A DNA stretch of 64,000 nucleotides from Cryptomeria japonica (GCF_030272615.1 NC_081413.1:335648302-335712301); one strand, 5' to 3'. Counted from the first letter of the stretch, positions 13,401-25,026 are shown. The notes: generated by a model from the sequence alone, not told the origin. Translations and numbers: made by a program.

Positions 13401-13706
13401 CATCTCCTTGATATAGTATCTCTAATTTGTCCCAAACATTTTTTGTAGACTTGCAATGCATCACCTTAACAAACTCTGTATACACTAAACCACTAATTAT
13501 AGAATTATTAGCTTTAGCATTATATTCATACTCTTTATTTGAATTTGGATCGTAAGAGGAGTAGGAACTATATAACCATTTTTGATAGCCATCTAGACAC
13601 CCAAACCTATGTAGGATAGATATATTTTCATTCTTATGCTCCAAAAAGCATAGTTTGTGTCATCAACCATAGGTGCTCTATTTAAAAAGGATTATTATTT
13701 AGCCAT
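10490..13706 (-). pseudogene. E2: Ty1/copia gag-protease-integrase, broken and truncated
   Basis: Read on the reverse strand from an ATG at 13706. The gag UBN2 region has MVDDTNYAFW and CKSTKNVWDKLEILYQGDEK (about 13460). A zinc knuckle, FINCDKIGHFSTKC, has lost its first Cys (about 12930). An acidic insert follows (12767-12555), then a second knuckle CYNCNNFSHIAKNC (about 11890). Protease is seen as WVIDIGCSNYMT near 11680, where families have VIDSGC, so the active-site Ser is lost. The GAG-preintegrase region carries a Cys-rich piece. The integrase core has TWITFLKDKSDAFERF and CLRSD-like YLRSDKYGEFTSNEF, and the frame reaches FLGYSTHNKAYKCFD at about 10490. RT and RNase H are absent because the element is cut at about 10490. 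Several frameshifts are present. Confidence 0.88.
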
Positions 13707-13765
13707 AGTGTTCACTATTCCAAGATCTACCCAAGATGAAAAAATACTTTATTTAAGGAATCAAA

Positions 13766-13777
13766 GCTCTGATACCA
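13766..13777 (-). promoter_or_regulatory. E2 primer-binding site (initiator Met-tRNA type)
   Basis: The reverse strand reads TGGTATCAGAGC, two bases inside the LTR edge at 13780. It is the complement of the 3' end of plant initiator Met-tRNA, the usual copia primer. It fixes the orientation of E2 and the inner LTR boundary. Confidence 0.9.
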
Positions 13778-13779
13778 AT

Positions 13780-15826
13780 TGTAGGAACACTACTATCCAC
13801 TAAGAGGGGGGGGTTGAATCATTGGGTTGCACTAAACTCAATTTATAAATTTTTTAAAGAAAATTAATAAAATTAAAACATTAAAGCATAGAAATACAGG
13901 AGTACAACCATAACTCTAGATATACGAGGAAAACCCAATGTGGGAAAAACCTCAATGAGAATAGCTCCTAGGAACTATTGTCCTAATCTAGTTTCACAAT
14001 GAAGATCTGATTACAATTTTATGAGCACCAACTCAAAGGAACACCAATCCTTTAAATTTAATGGACACCAATCCAAATAAGAACCAACCCCTAATTTAGA
14101 AGCTACAACTTCAAGGAACTACAATCCCTATTATGAGCGCCCACTCAAATTTACATATGATAAAAGTAATACATATGATTACCCTATTATAGATGTATTA
14201 TATAACTCTATTTGTTCTACTCTTCAATCTTTCTTGATCTATCAATTCAACACATGCTCTTCTTTTCAACTTTTGGCTCTGTCTTCTTCACATCATCATC
14301 AATCCATTATAAACTTCCTTATGTACCTATTTTTATATATTTATATGTGTTATCCTTTTTATTTCATGTCAACCAAGACTCTACTTCTAAGTAACTCATC
14401 ATAGATCAATATATCAATTAGTTTCATTGTTATCATTCAAAATGATATGTATAACTCACTCTATTTTCATTCTGGTTCGATCATCTATTCAATTTATCAT
14501 CATAACTCATAGAATTTTCTCATGGTAACTCAACACATCTTTCCAATAGGATTTGACAGCCATTCATTCTTTTTGTTTTGTTAGATTTCCAAGACTACAT
14601 GTTTACGTGTCAAAAAGATTTCTTCAATATTTCTGATTGTCAATTTTGCACCATTTATTTGCTTAGGTTTGACCAAAAGGTTTGGTCATTATTTGCCACC
14701 ATGGTAGTTCGACGTACCACATCATCTTAGCACTTGCACTATATCTCTATAAATTCATCCTTTTGACCTTCTTCTATATGTTACATTGAAGGGACATCTT
14801 AGAGTTTCTTTTTTATGTGATAAAGCCACATCAATATCATAAATGAAATCTTTAATTCGATTTATTCACTTCTCATCATCAAGCTTGTCATATCATCATA
14901 TTGTCTCATAGTATCAAACTAGTTATATTTATACACTCGATCGAACAGGCTCCAAAAATATTTCATTGACATTGTAATGTCTTGCCAATATGCATTTACC
15001 TCTCCTTGTTCACCTTAATTCATCAGTGAATCAGTGTGAATCAAGAAGGATCTCATCAATATTGTAATGTCATTTTATGCACATTTGTAAATCTCACTTC
15101 TATGAGATCATGTCTCATCAACATCAACTTTTGTCAATACTTTGGGTCCCATATTACTACTATAGAGTCACTTGTTTCATGCAACTAATCAAGGAGACTT
15201 TCTACAAACTCTTCCCGATATGATATTGTCTCAATGATGAGACCTTATCAAGATTTTATCACCATTGTAGGTCCCACATAGCACATCACTTGCCATGTAG
15301 ATATTGTGTGGTTCCTATCACGGTCCACATCATCATCCACGTTGATCATTGTGACATCACAAGATTGGTAGGATTGAAATGGGATTTCACCAATAACACT
15401 TTTATCTTTTCCTTGACATGGCAGTTACATGTGCCATATGCCACATCAACATCCACAACAATATTGGTATGACTTCGCTGGATTGGTGGGACTGAAAATG
15501 GTTCTCACCAAAATCTCTATCTCCTATCGAGGACACTATGCTACGCTCCAAATCAAATGAAAAAATATGTGAGCTATTGTTGACTTCCAATATGTGTGTC
15601 AGGTTATATAAATAGCTAATAGCTTTGCTGAACCGACAATATAGGATAAAATCCTAAAACACAGCTATGTTCATTCTATGGACTCTCTGCCTAATCTATT
15701 TGAATGCATTCATTTCCTTTGTTTTGAATGAATGCATGTCCATAAGACAAGTAATTGAAAATAATTCCAACACACCAAGTCAACACAATGAGTCCAATGG
15801 GAAATTTCTCAATTGAACACCAACAC
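13780..15826 (-). mobile_element. E2: 5' LTR (inner edge clear, outer edge tentative)
   Basis: The inner edge is fixed by the PBS. On the forward strand the LTR begins TGTAGGAACACTACTATCC, and close by are CACTAAGAGGGGGGG (13798-13812) and the conserved block AGGAAAACCCAATGTGGG (13927-13944), reverse complements of motifs near the ends of the other copia LTRs. The outer edge is my guess: CCAACA at 15821-15826 reads TGTTGG on the reverse strand, giving TGTTGG...CCTACA ends and a 2047-base LTR. The matching 3' LTR is not in the window, so this cannot be tested here. Confidence 0.5.
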
Positions 15827-16683
15827 TTGTCCACTCCTTCATTTTCTTTTCCACATCTCCATCGTGGCTCTCTTGGGGTCCTTCGACCTAATGCGGTTGA
15901 TGTGAAGGTCTCATCTTAACCATGTAAGTGTAAGTTTCAGAAAGCACCCATTATTTCTTACGGTGTAAGAATTCAACTCCTCTAACTCATTTTTTTCATT
16001 CATTCTGGTTGTTGAGAAGGTCCCTCCTTCTATAAAGTTTGTCATTGTCCCTCTTCCAGAGGTTGGTGATGCAACTTCTGTCTTGTATCCTTTAGTTGAG
16101 TCATCTTCTTCTTCTTCAAAGAAGTGTATGCTTGGCTCTCTAGAGGATATTATAACATTGTCAACCATTATTACAAGATTATTGACTCTTGGCTCACATA
16201 AGTTGTTGGGTGATAATGTTGAAGAAACCTCATCCTAAACTCTTGTTGTAGATGAGATAATTGGTACTTATTTGGCTATCATTCCTCTATGAGCTCATTC
16301 TCCATCCCCTTATGATCAAGATCAAGAGGATGATTATCTAATTTTGGATGATCGTTAGAGTAAGACCTCTTCATATCTTTAGATTAGAGTCTATTTTTTT
16401 ATGCTCCCCTTGTACTTGGTTATACATGTTTGTGCTCTCATAAAGAACCCAAGATATCCTCATAGATACTTTGATATAGGGGATAAAATTTGTCATACAC
16501 TTCTTTTTTTGTCCCATTATTATTCTCTTTCTTATCTATTTATTTTTTACATTGGAGGACAATGCAAAGCATTAGGGGCATTTAGGACTTCTTCCATGTT
16601 GACCCAAATTTTTATTCTCTTTTTTGTTCATGTTCTCTTCTTCACGTTTCAAATGCTTTGGGAACATGATGAGTAGTCATACA
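15827..16683. other. Unassigned stretch, no gene seen
   Basis: No convincing coding region is visible. Short frames have no recognisable domain. The phrase TTGGAGGACAATGCAAAGC followed by ATTAGGGGC (16551-16579) resembles sequence often found after pol in Tat/Athila gypsy elements, so this may be an old gypsy 3' untranslated piece. That is weak evidence. Confidence 0.3.
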
Positions 16684-16831
16684 AAGGTGTGTGTGTGTGT
16701 GTGTACATATACATATATATATATATATATATATAGATATGCATATACACATACACATACATACATACATACATATATGCATGTATGTATATGTATATGC
16801 ATATATGTATCTATGTATCTATGTATGCATG

Positions 16832-16870
<39 letters not shown>

Positions 16871-16999
16871 GTATATGTATATGTATGTATGTATGTATGT
16901 ATGTATTTATGTATGCATGTATGTATGTATGCATGTATGTATGTATGTATGTGTATGTTTATGTGTAGGTATGTGTACGTGTATTTGCATGTATCTGTA

Positions 17000-17070
<71 letters not shown>

Positions 17071-17416
17071 GTATGTGCATGTGCATGTGCATGTGCATGT
17101 GCATGTGCATGTGTATGTGTATGTGTATGTATATGTATATGCATATATGTATCTATGTATCTATGTATGCATGTATGTAAATGTATATGTATATGTAAAT
17201 GTGTGTGCACATATATAAGTAACATATTTTTAGATATATATACATATATACATAAATATATACACATATACACATATACACATATGTACATATGTACATG
17301 TGTATGTGTATGTGTATGTGCCCGCGCGTGTCTATATATATGTGTGTGTGTATGTATATGTATATGTATATGTATACATATACATATACACGTACACGTA
17401 CATGTACACATACATG

Positions 17417-17447
<31 letters not shown>

Positions 17448-17465
17448 GTACATGTACACGTACAC

Positions 17466-17532
<67 letters not shown>

Positions 17533-17535
17533 TAC
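16684..17535. repeat. Large compound simple-repeat tract (TG/TA, TATG, TGTATG, TGCATG, then CA/TA)
   Basis: It begins with (GT)n and (AT)n. TGTA/TATG tetramers, a TGTATG hexamer run (about 16997-17070) and GTGCAT hexamers (about 17077-17110) follow. After about 17370 the strand bias flips to CATACA/CACATA units, which run to 17535. The left TG-rich and right CA-rich halves are roughly reverse complements, so the tract is a potential large imperfect palindrome. Long open frames in it (MYVYVYV, MCMCMC) are artefacts of period 3 or 6. Confidence 0.97.
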
Positions 17536-18519
17536 AGGTTTAGGGTTTAGGTTTTATGCTACCAACTTTTATGTTGTCCTATAAAGTCGATGTTGTGATT
17601 CTTTCAGAGGTTGTTGGCAAAAGCTCTGTGTGAGTATCCAAGAGAAGGGATAGGAGATCCTTACCAGACCAGAGGAGAGAAGTGATACCTACAGAGTGTA
17701 AGTGTAGAAGGTGAAGAGGAGCTTAAGCGGATCTGCATTGGCATTAAGTGCTGTTACCAGATCATTGTAATACCTATTGATCTCTAACCACCTCAACAGT
17801 TGGAAAATCCCCTAACAGGGTAGCCTTAACTGGCTTGCTGTAAATCCCTTAATAGGGTAACTCAAAGTTATTGAGATCTGGAAAACTAGAGAGCTCTCGA
17901 AATCCTTTAGCTATTGAGTTCTTGAAATCCTCTAACAAGGTACCCTTAACCGGGTATTGTAGCCATCCCTTAACCGGGTGATCTCTACCAGGATCGGTTC
18001 CTAGAAGAACCTTTTGTAATGTCTTTAACTGAACAAGGCTTCTAACAGAGCAGACTTCCAAAGAGTTCAACAACAAGCTCGTGGGTATTCATCCCCACCA
18101 TGGTTTTTCCCAGTTGGGTTTCCACATGAAAAATATGTGTGTCATATGTGATGCTTTTATCTTGTGATGCTTTGTTATTGCCTGTTAAGCATATGATGGT
18201 TCTGTGTTTTATGCCTGTCAATAAAACATGTTGAACTAGCTATTGTGAAGATATGATGATAGATTACCTATTCATGCATAAGGGTTAAATGGTAGTGTAC
18301 TTTTGAGTTTAGTGGAAAACTCATTGAGTAACCAGTTTATGATTGTTTTAGTTGTTCTGAGTTTTATCGGTTGCACTTTGTTTCAAACCGGTGTCACTGT
18401 TTGCCAGTCATTTTGAGTAATTGTTGTTGAACCAGTTTAGGTCTATATTTTGTCTATACTGATTCACCCCCCCCCTCTCAGTACCGGTTTGGTACTATTC
18501 ATTCATCATTGAGTTATCA
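17536..18519 (+). mobile_element. E3: 5' LTR, left part missing
   Basis: It matches E3's 3' LTR from about 36296 onward, beginning GGTTTAGGGTTTAGG and ending GAGTTATCA just before the PBS. The first roughly 555 bases present in the 3' LTR (35738-36295) are absent here and the simple-repeat tract sits in their place. It contains repeated CCCTTAACNGGGTA-type motifs (17811-18060), the CCATGGTTTTTCCCAGTTGG block (18098-18117) and a run of C9 (18468-18476). Confidence 0.9.
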
Positions 18520-18521
18520 AT

Positions 18522-18533
18522 TGGTATCAGAGC
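18522..18533 (+). promoter_or_regulatory. E3 primer-binding site (initiator Met-tRNA type)
   Basis: TGGTATCAGAGC lies two bases after the LTR end. E4 is inserted only 26 bases further on, which separates this site from the E3 coding region by 12.8 kb. Confidence 0.93.
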
Positions 18534-18554
18534 CTCCTCCAAGTCCTTTGTGCT

Positions 18555-18559
18555 ATAAG
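18555..18559. repeat. Target-site duplication of E4, left copy (ATAAG)
   Basis: ATAAG directly precedes the E4 left LTR and recurs directly after its right LTR at 31351-31355. A perfect 5-base duplication is the hallmark of LTR-element integration. Confidence 0.92.
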
Positions 18560-20049
18560 TGTAGCTAGGAAATGTGGAAATCATCACAAGCAATCAATAT
18601 TAGCCCAGTTCAATCACGAAAACTCAATTGGAATGACCAATCCTAAAAACACTCAATAAAGACATGAAAACAAGACATCAATTCAAATGCAAACCATTGC
18701 AAACTTGGATGTCTCCTTCATGTGGCTCCATTGTCCTTCTTTCTCCTTCAAATAGCTTTGTTTGTGGATCTCACCTTCAAATGCATAAGCATGATGTGAA
18801 AGCAAGTAGATAAGATGATAGCGCAAGAATACTAGAAGCGTGATTGATTTGACTACGGACTAGGGGCCTTGATTGAAGAAATTCATCCAATTTATAGACA
18901 AATTGGAGAAATGACAAGATTAGCATGAAGAGATTTGAAAGGAAATTGCAAATCAAGAATGACAAACATGACAAATTATGACAATTTGACACTTTCTATG
19001 CAAGATTGATTGATTGATAATTATGACAAATTGCTATGTCAAAATTGATTGATTGACAAATTATGACAAAATATGACAAATTTGCTATGTCATTCCCATG
19101 AAATTAGGGGAAATATTAGAGAAAATAGAAAATTAGATGAATTAGAAATTAGGAAATTAGAAAATTGATGAAATTAGGAATTAAGAAATTTAGAAAATGA
19201 GGAAATTAGGAATTAAGTGAATTAATTAACAATTTTTCATTTATTAATTAATTCACAAAAAGGGATGAATTAGTTAGCCAATTAAATAAACATTTAATTA
19301 TGACATGAATACTTAGGATAAATAAATAAATTATTTAACCTAGAGGGAGAAATGACAAACAAGGTTAAATGAATAAATCATGAAACCCTAGAAGATGAAT
19401 TAGAAATGCAAGGATGACAATTAGGTCTTGACAAAAGATAATTGATGCCGATTCGATCATGATTCTAACTAACAAAGGACCAATGTTGACAAATGATTTG
19501 ATTGATAAATGCACCAATTGATGAGGAACAATGACTAATTGATCCAAATTGACATGATTGAGAAGGATGACGATCGATGACAAATTGATCGCAAAATGAC
19601 AAGATTGAAAATGACAATGACTGACGACAAATCGATCGCAAAGCGACAAGATTGAAAATGTCAATGATCGATGACATATCGATCGCAAGACGACAAGATT
19701 GATAAGAGGACAACAATTGATGACAAATCGATCGCAAAATGACAAGATTGAAAAGAAGACAAAACCCTAATTAGGATTGACGATGTCCAAAATGATGACA
19801 AATGAGCACGCACATTGATGCGACAGGATAAGATCGACCAAAATCATGACTGAAGATTGTTATTGACAAGATAAAATTTGAAAGCGAGACAAATGAAGAA
19901 TGCAAAAGAAGGACTTGATGCTCGCAAATGATAAAGACCAAGTACGCAACATAGAAGAAATTTTAATGTGACGCAAAAACCTAAAATAAGGCCATGCGTC
20001 AATGTTAAAGTATGATTCCGCAAGCGTTGACCATTTTTAGATGTCTACA
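18560..20049 (-). repeat. E4: left LTR (its 3' LTR)
   Basis: It runs from TGTAGCTAGGAAATG to TTTTTAGATGTCTACA. It matches 29876-31350 along its length with scattered base changes and small indels. It contains TATGACAAATT repeats (about 18970-19090) and a tandem region of about 55-base units with CGATCGCAAAATGACAAGAT (about 19560-19755). A TATA-like sequence, TCTATAAATTGG, lies on the reverse strand at about 18888-18899. The short frames inside are repeat artefacts. Confidence 0.95.
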
Positions 20050-20068
20050 TTTTGCCCCTCTTTGAGAC
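20050..20068 (-). promoter_or_regulatory. E4 polypurine tract
   Basis: The reverse strand reads GTCTCAAAGAGGGGCAAAA directly before the LTR start TGTAGAC. It is nearly the same as the E5 tract (CAAAGAGGGGCAAAA at 47319-47333), which supports the gypsy affinity and the reverse orientation of E4. Confidence 0.88.
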
Positions 20069-20611
20069 AATGCAATTTTAAGCGTTGTTTCAAAGAACAA
20101 TAATGAAAATGCCCTAGACAATGATAATGACATATGCATGCCCCTCGAGGAATTGGCCGGAAATATCCAAAAAAGAGGCCAATTGATCGATAAGAATGAT
20201 AGAAAATGATAGGATCAAATGGACTGACAATAGGAGACCGGATGCACGAAGGACAAGCAATTTAAGGTGCAAAAGACCGCGACCAGCATGAGATGGAGAG
20301 AGTGCACATCCATCTATGCACTGACAAAGAGCTATAAATGAGACAAAGAGAATGAAAAGAGCTCATTTGTACTAGCCAAAGAGGAGAATTTGTTACTTTG
20401 GAAAAGGACACTTGCAGAGAGATGGTGAACATTCCAATGGCAGATCACCTTGGAGAATGTGTAAGCACCTACAGACAACTGGACAACACAAGAGCAGCGG
20501 TATGTATCTCAAAAACCCATATTGTCAATTTTATGAATTTTGATCGCTTGCGGGACATTGCGGGGCCCACAGGGAATGTAGAAACTAACTTCTACGCCTA
20601 TGTGAGCGCAT

Positions 20612-20702
20612 CCTGCGCTTGTGTAGGGTATCCTGCGCTTGTGTAGGGTACACAGGTGCAAGTTGTTGCTACACAGGCACAAGATACAACACACAGGCGC
20701 AG
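20612..20702. repeat. E4: left cluster of ACACAGGCGCAG iterons
   Basis: Two inverted copies (CTGCGCTTGTGT, about 20613 and 20632) are followed by three direct copies: ACACAGGTGCAA at 20650, ACACAGGCACAA at 20671 and ACACAGGCGCAG at 20691. Spacing is 19-21 bases. The same motif forms a second cluster at 29645-29760. Confidence 0.85.
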
Positions 20703-20873
20703 TTGTGCACTGGAAACTCAATTTTGGTTAAAAACAACATGCGAATGATCCGAAAAGGGGGGATAAGGGTAGGATAGGTCAAAATAGATTGGAAACACCT
20801 TGATTTGGACATGAAACAAGGAAATGCAGCTTGTAGAAGGAAACCCTAAAAACTGAAAAAATGTGCCCCAATT

Positions 20874-22636
20874 GTGATGCAAAGTCGACAGTATCCATTG
20901 ATCACGCGGGAGAACCGACCAGACTGCTTCATGTTACAACATAGACTTAGGAGCACGGACAGAGATACATTAGTAGGACTTGGGATATACTATATCACAT
21001 TCATGCTCGAGATTAGGGCAAACACAGGACTGCTTACCGCATTGGCAGAGCGATGGCATTCGGAGACCTCCTCATTCCATCTGGCAACTGGAGAGGTGAC
21101 TGTGACACTAGAGGACATATGGCATATCCTCCGCATTTTGATTCATGGAGAGATGATAGAGTATGACCCAGTGACAGGGAGAGATGCTTTGTGTAGATTA
21201 TCTGAGTGTGATGCAGATGACCTGAATATCGTAGAGAGGGAGATTGGCTAGGAGACCATGGCATCAGAGTATGATCGACGATATGTGGTGATAGCAGTGG
21301 TGATAGCATGCCTACTAGTAGGAGACAGATGAGGACATGGATTCCCTATTGGATGGGGAAGAGTGATAGAGTGAATGGTGACAGAGGGGACGGTGTATGC
21401 ATGGGGACCATGTGTAGTTGCTATGCTATATTTTCAGCTGCATCAGATAGCATATCAGGGAGTGCAGACTTTGAGCTGTGGAGTCACACTACTACAGGTA
21501 TGGGCATTTGAGCACATAGCCATATGTCGATCGATTGCAGAGAGATAGGTATTACCACATGGACCATATGTGTACTACTATGGGGGAGCACTGAGACATG
21601 GTCTATTTGGATACATACTGTATTGGCGACATGAGCTAGACAGATTGAGAGAGTTCACATGGAGGCCATATCTTGATTGCCCTAGATGGCCAGATGATAA
21701 TGATGAGCTATCGTATTGCAGATAGGAGAGATACCTGATTGGGCGACCAGTGAATTGCCAGAGAGTGATTGAGATGTACCTACCAGAGAGAGTCAGACGA
21801 CAGTTTGGAGAGAGACAGGATGTACCTAGAGGGACTGCACACTTTGCCCGATCTCATAGAGAGATGAGTCAATGGGGGAGGATGATTCAGCCACACATAG
21901 CATATGCAGACTTCACACAGCTACAATAGAGACAGTGGGATTAGAGATCAGATGTGGTGGATGTTGGGATGACTGAGGAGTATGAGCGATGGTTTGCACG
22001 GTGATGGCCACTGCCTTGACAGGTCCTAATATTCCAGTACCGAGGAGACAAGAGGACTTCCCACTCACAGGAGAGGAGGAAGGAGATGATGAGGATGAGG
22101 AGGATGAGGGTGGTGATGAGGATGAGGGGGATGGTGAGGATGGAGATGATGAGGGGGATGATGATTATGAGCCAGAGTTAGGCGATCAGGAGTCATTGCA
22201 GGATATACCCATAGAGACGGAGATAGCTAGGATAGAGGAAATGGAGATGTGCAGGGCTACCATAGCAAGTCAGCATGATCACATTGTGACATTAGAGAGA
22301 CAAAATGCCATCTTGAGGATAGAGCAGGATCAGTTCAGAGTGGAGATAGCCAGACTTACAACGACTTGAGATATAACAATAGCCCAGACACAGCGAGAAG
22401 AACAAAGAGTCACTGAGTATATTGGGTCGATTAGGGATGCCAGTGCATGTGAGATGGCACAGATGTTGGTAGAGACTGGAGAGGAGATACGCCATTGGAG
22501 GACACTATATGAGAGTGCAGTTCCACCAGAGCAGAGAGTAGTGTCATATCAAGCACAATCGAGGATAGAGAGTAGGGCACGCTCTCGGAGGTCAGTAAGC
22601 AGCATGGGGGTGAGTGGACCTATGAGACCACCATAG
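20874..22636 (+). pseudogene. Plant mobile domain (PMD, MAIN-like) pseudogene with acidic/coiled-coil tail, antisense to E4
   Basis: The N-terminal part reads LAERWHSETSSFHLATGEVT followed by VTLEDIWHIL, the core PMD signature. After in-frame stops the same frame goes on with YAWGPCVVAMLYFQLHQIAY and LLQVWAFEHIAICR, then YILYWRHELDRL and TEEYERWFAR, as in the C-terminal half of PMD proteins. The stops include TAG 21249, a TGA near 21330, TAG near 21547 and 21721, and TGA near 22001. A frameshift near 22000 leads to a very acidic stretch (GEEEGDDEDEEDEGGDEDEG, 22068-22127) and a coiled-coil-like tail to 22636. PMD proteins act in gene silencing and meristem maintenance in plants, and PMD genes are known inside transposable elements. 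Here it is a captured passenger and is dead. Confidence 0.85.
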
Positions 22637-23761
22637 CCAGGACCTGGGGTAGGAGGGACATCATCCTTGAGACATGGCAGGGATGAGGAGGATAGAGGGA
22701 GCACCCAGTGACAGAGGCACGTACTCCTTATGATAGACAGTTGACATTATGTAGTCAACCTGCGGGCCATACTTAGGACAAACAGTCCAATTCTGTACTC
22801 CGATATTATTTTGATATATGATATGACATGCATCGATATGATGGGATGCAATATGTTATGACTTATAGTTGTTTTCCATGTATGGATGGCTTATGCACTG
22901 TTGATGTACCATTGTGGAACATGTATGGATATATTTTTTTATGTGTTTTTGATGCATTTATAATATGAAATGGATAAAATGCTTGATATGATGCTCGATG
23001 TGATTTTTGATATAATGCAAATGTACTAATCAATGAATGCAAGATGCAGCATATGTGTTTGGGGAAATCAGAGCACTAGACTGAACTAACTATCCAAACT
23101 GACGGAAGAAATGTTAGTAAGAAGAAATGAGACAAAGGACAGTTAGAGACAAAGAAAAACTTGCTTTCACTAATGCACTTTTTAGGTGAGAACCTTTATT
23201 TAATGTAGCAAAATGGATGCGTAGCATCATGGCATTGAAGGCCAGAGCTGAAATGCAACCCTTTTTGCAAAAGACAGACACATCGCAGACAAACAGCAAT
23301 CACAACAAAAAAGAAAGGGACCATGAACCATCCCGGTCACTCTAAATCACTCAGTGACATCATCGAGCAACATAGGAACATGATCGAAGATAAATCAATA
23401 AATGATAAGACTCACTAATTCCAACAAGTCAAACAAACATCTTGATCTTCATTGTCAAAAGTTGAAAGTGTTGATAGGATGATCATGCTATCTGGTTTCA
23501 GGACATGCGGTACCCCGTTTAAGATAGGACACAGTCTAGTTTTGAGTATACCACACCCTGTATAAGACCCATGATAGTGTGCCAAGGACGAACGATATTA
23601 ATGTTGATGTTCGATTGATAAGACAATTTTGATCAGTTTGAATGTCTGGTTTGATGGAAAAAGTTCATCTGTGAATACGTGATTGCATTAAAGCACAATG
23701 TGTGATTGTGTGTCATTGGAGGGATGCTCAGTGATCTGTCTTATGCACAAAGGGGATTTTT
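22637..23761. other. E4 interior, no gene seen
   Basis: I find no supported coding region on either strand. The stretch 22800-23060 has many ATGATATG/GATATGATG-like words but no clear unit. Confidence 0.5.
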
Positions 23762-24000
23762 TTGTTATGCTTTTCGAATTTTTACAATTTTTTTGTGTTG
23801 TTTTTCAGGACTTTATTTGACTTTTTAGGGATTTATTTCAGGACATTTTTTCAATTTTTTTGGATTATTTCAGGACATTTTTCAATTTTTTTGGATTATT
23901 TCAAGACATTTTTCAATTTTTTTGATTTATTTCAAGACATTTTTCATTTTTTTGTGATTTTTTCAGGACATTTTTCAATTTTTATGATTTTGCCCCCAGT
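23762..24000. repeat. T-rich tandem repeat inside E4
   Basis: About six imperfect copies of a unit near 33 bases, of the form TTATTTCAGGACATTTTTCA followed by ATTTTTTTGGA, lie between 23800 and 23990. The forward frame through it (repeated FLDYF/FFNFF) is a product of the repeat. Confidence 0.8.
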
Positions 24001-24637
24001 GTCTAGCAAGGCAAGGAATATGACAGGTGAATAAATAGGCTTGCTGAAATGTTGGTGGATAGAGGGAAGACAAAGGCCTTTTATCATGGAGACAATATGG
24101 ATGCAATTTTCAAGGGCTATTGTGTGATGGGACAAGAGACTAGATATGACAATGTAAAGCAGTGACATGGCATGAGGGACATGTCAAGAGGTTTTTGAAA
24201 CCATGTTTAAATTTTGTGTCCTTATGTCAGATCAAGATCAAGAAATGAAAAAGAGTGTATGGATAGTGATAAGATATGGATAGGATAAGCAAGACCAAGA
24301 ATGGATAAGGGACATAGACTAAAGGTCGGGGTAGGCTAAGGGATAGTGGCAAAAAGTTGCAATAAGCCAAGGAACATGGATGAAAGGTTATAATAAGCAA
24401 ATGGATAAAGACCAAAAGCTATGATGGACTAAAAGCTGCAAACAAGATGCATGATGCTCATGACGATCCTCAACCTTGTCAAGATCAAAGGTAGAAAGGG
24501 AAAATGGACATGAGGGACAATAGGATAATGGAGGGTAATGACAGGGGTTCGATAGGATAATGGAGGGGAAATAAGATATGAAGGAGGAAACCTGCCCCCA
24601 AGTGTGGTGTGCAAGAAGTTAATAAATTACGCATGAT

Positions 24638-24775
24638 GCCTGTTTGCCAGGTTTTCATCACGGTACTTTCCCAAGGCACCCGTTTGCCAGGTTTTCACCA
24701 GTGGACGAATTATTTCTGCTTTACTTTTTTCTTCTTTTTTTTCTTTTTTTTTCACTTTTTTTTTTGTATTTTGAC
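24638..24775 (-). other. E4: conserved post-pol block shared with E5
   Basis: The reverse strand has an A-rich stretch with AAAAAAGTGAAAAAAAAAG (about 24775-24725). Two copies of GAAAACCTGGCAAAC follow, at 24700-24680 and 24660-24640, the second reading GAAAACCTGGCAAACAGG. E5 has the same A-rich stretch and the same motif right after its integrase (45645-45797). In E4 the long ORF ends at 25027, only about 250 bases upstream, where E5 has all of pol. Confidence 0.8.
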
Positions 24776-25026
24776 TTTTTCAATAGAAGATGGACACATG
24801 ATAGGGGATAGAAGAAGGACTCAAGCATCTTTTTTTTTTTTTGGATAGTGGCCTTGAAAAAAATGGACCATGACCTTTAAAAGTATGCTCAAAGACGTTG
24901 GTAGAATAAGGACATGGAAAATAAGATGAAACTAAGGCAAGGATTTATGTAAAGGATTGGATCAAAGGGATCGAAGGATGGAAAATATGTATTGGATAAT
25001 GGATAGGGCATTGGAAGAATTGGGCT

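Noticed and set aside
16624-17584. Many long ORFs on both strands (MYVYVYV, MCMCMC, THTHTH)
   Set aside because: They arise from di-, tetra- and hexanucleotide repeats that lack stop codons in any frame and have no gene-like composition.
19365-19745. Reverse ORFs with repeated CDRFV/RSICH peptides in the E4 LTRs (also 30666-31014)
   Set aside because: They follow the tandem CGATCGCAAAATGACAAGAT units of the LTR and are not conserved as a frame between the two LTR copies.
20050-20068. Reading E4 as a forward element with a PBS at 20050
   Set aside because: TTTTGCCCCTCTTTGAGAC is the reverse complement of a polypurine tract identical in type to that of E5, and the TGG-starting site lies at the other end, so E4 is in reverse orientation.
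23762-24034. 90-codon Phe-rich forward ORF
   Set aside because: It is the translation of the T-rich tandem repeat and has no domain.
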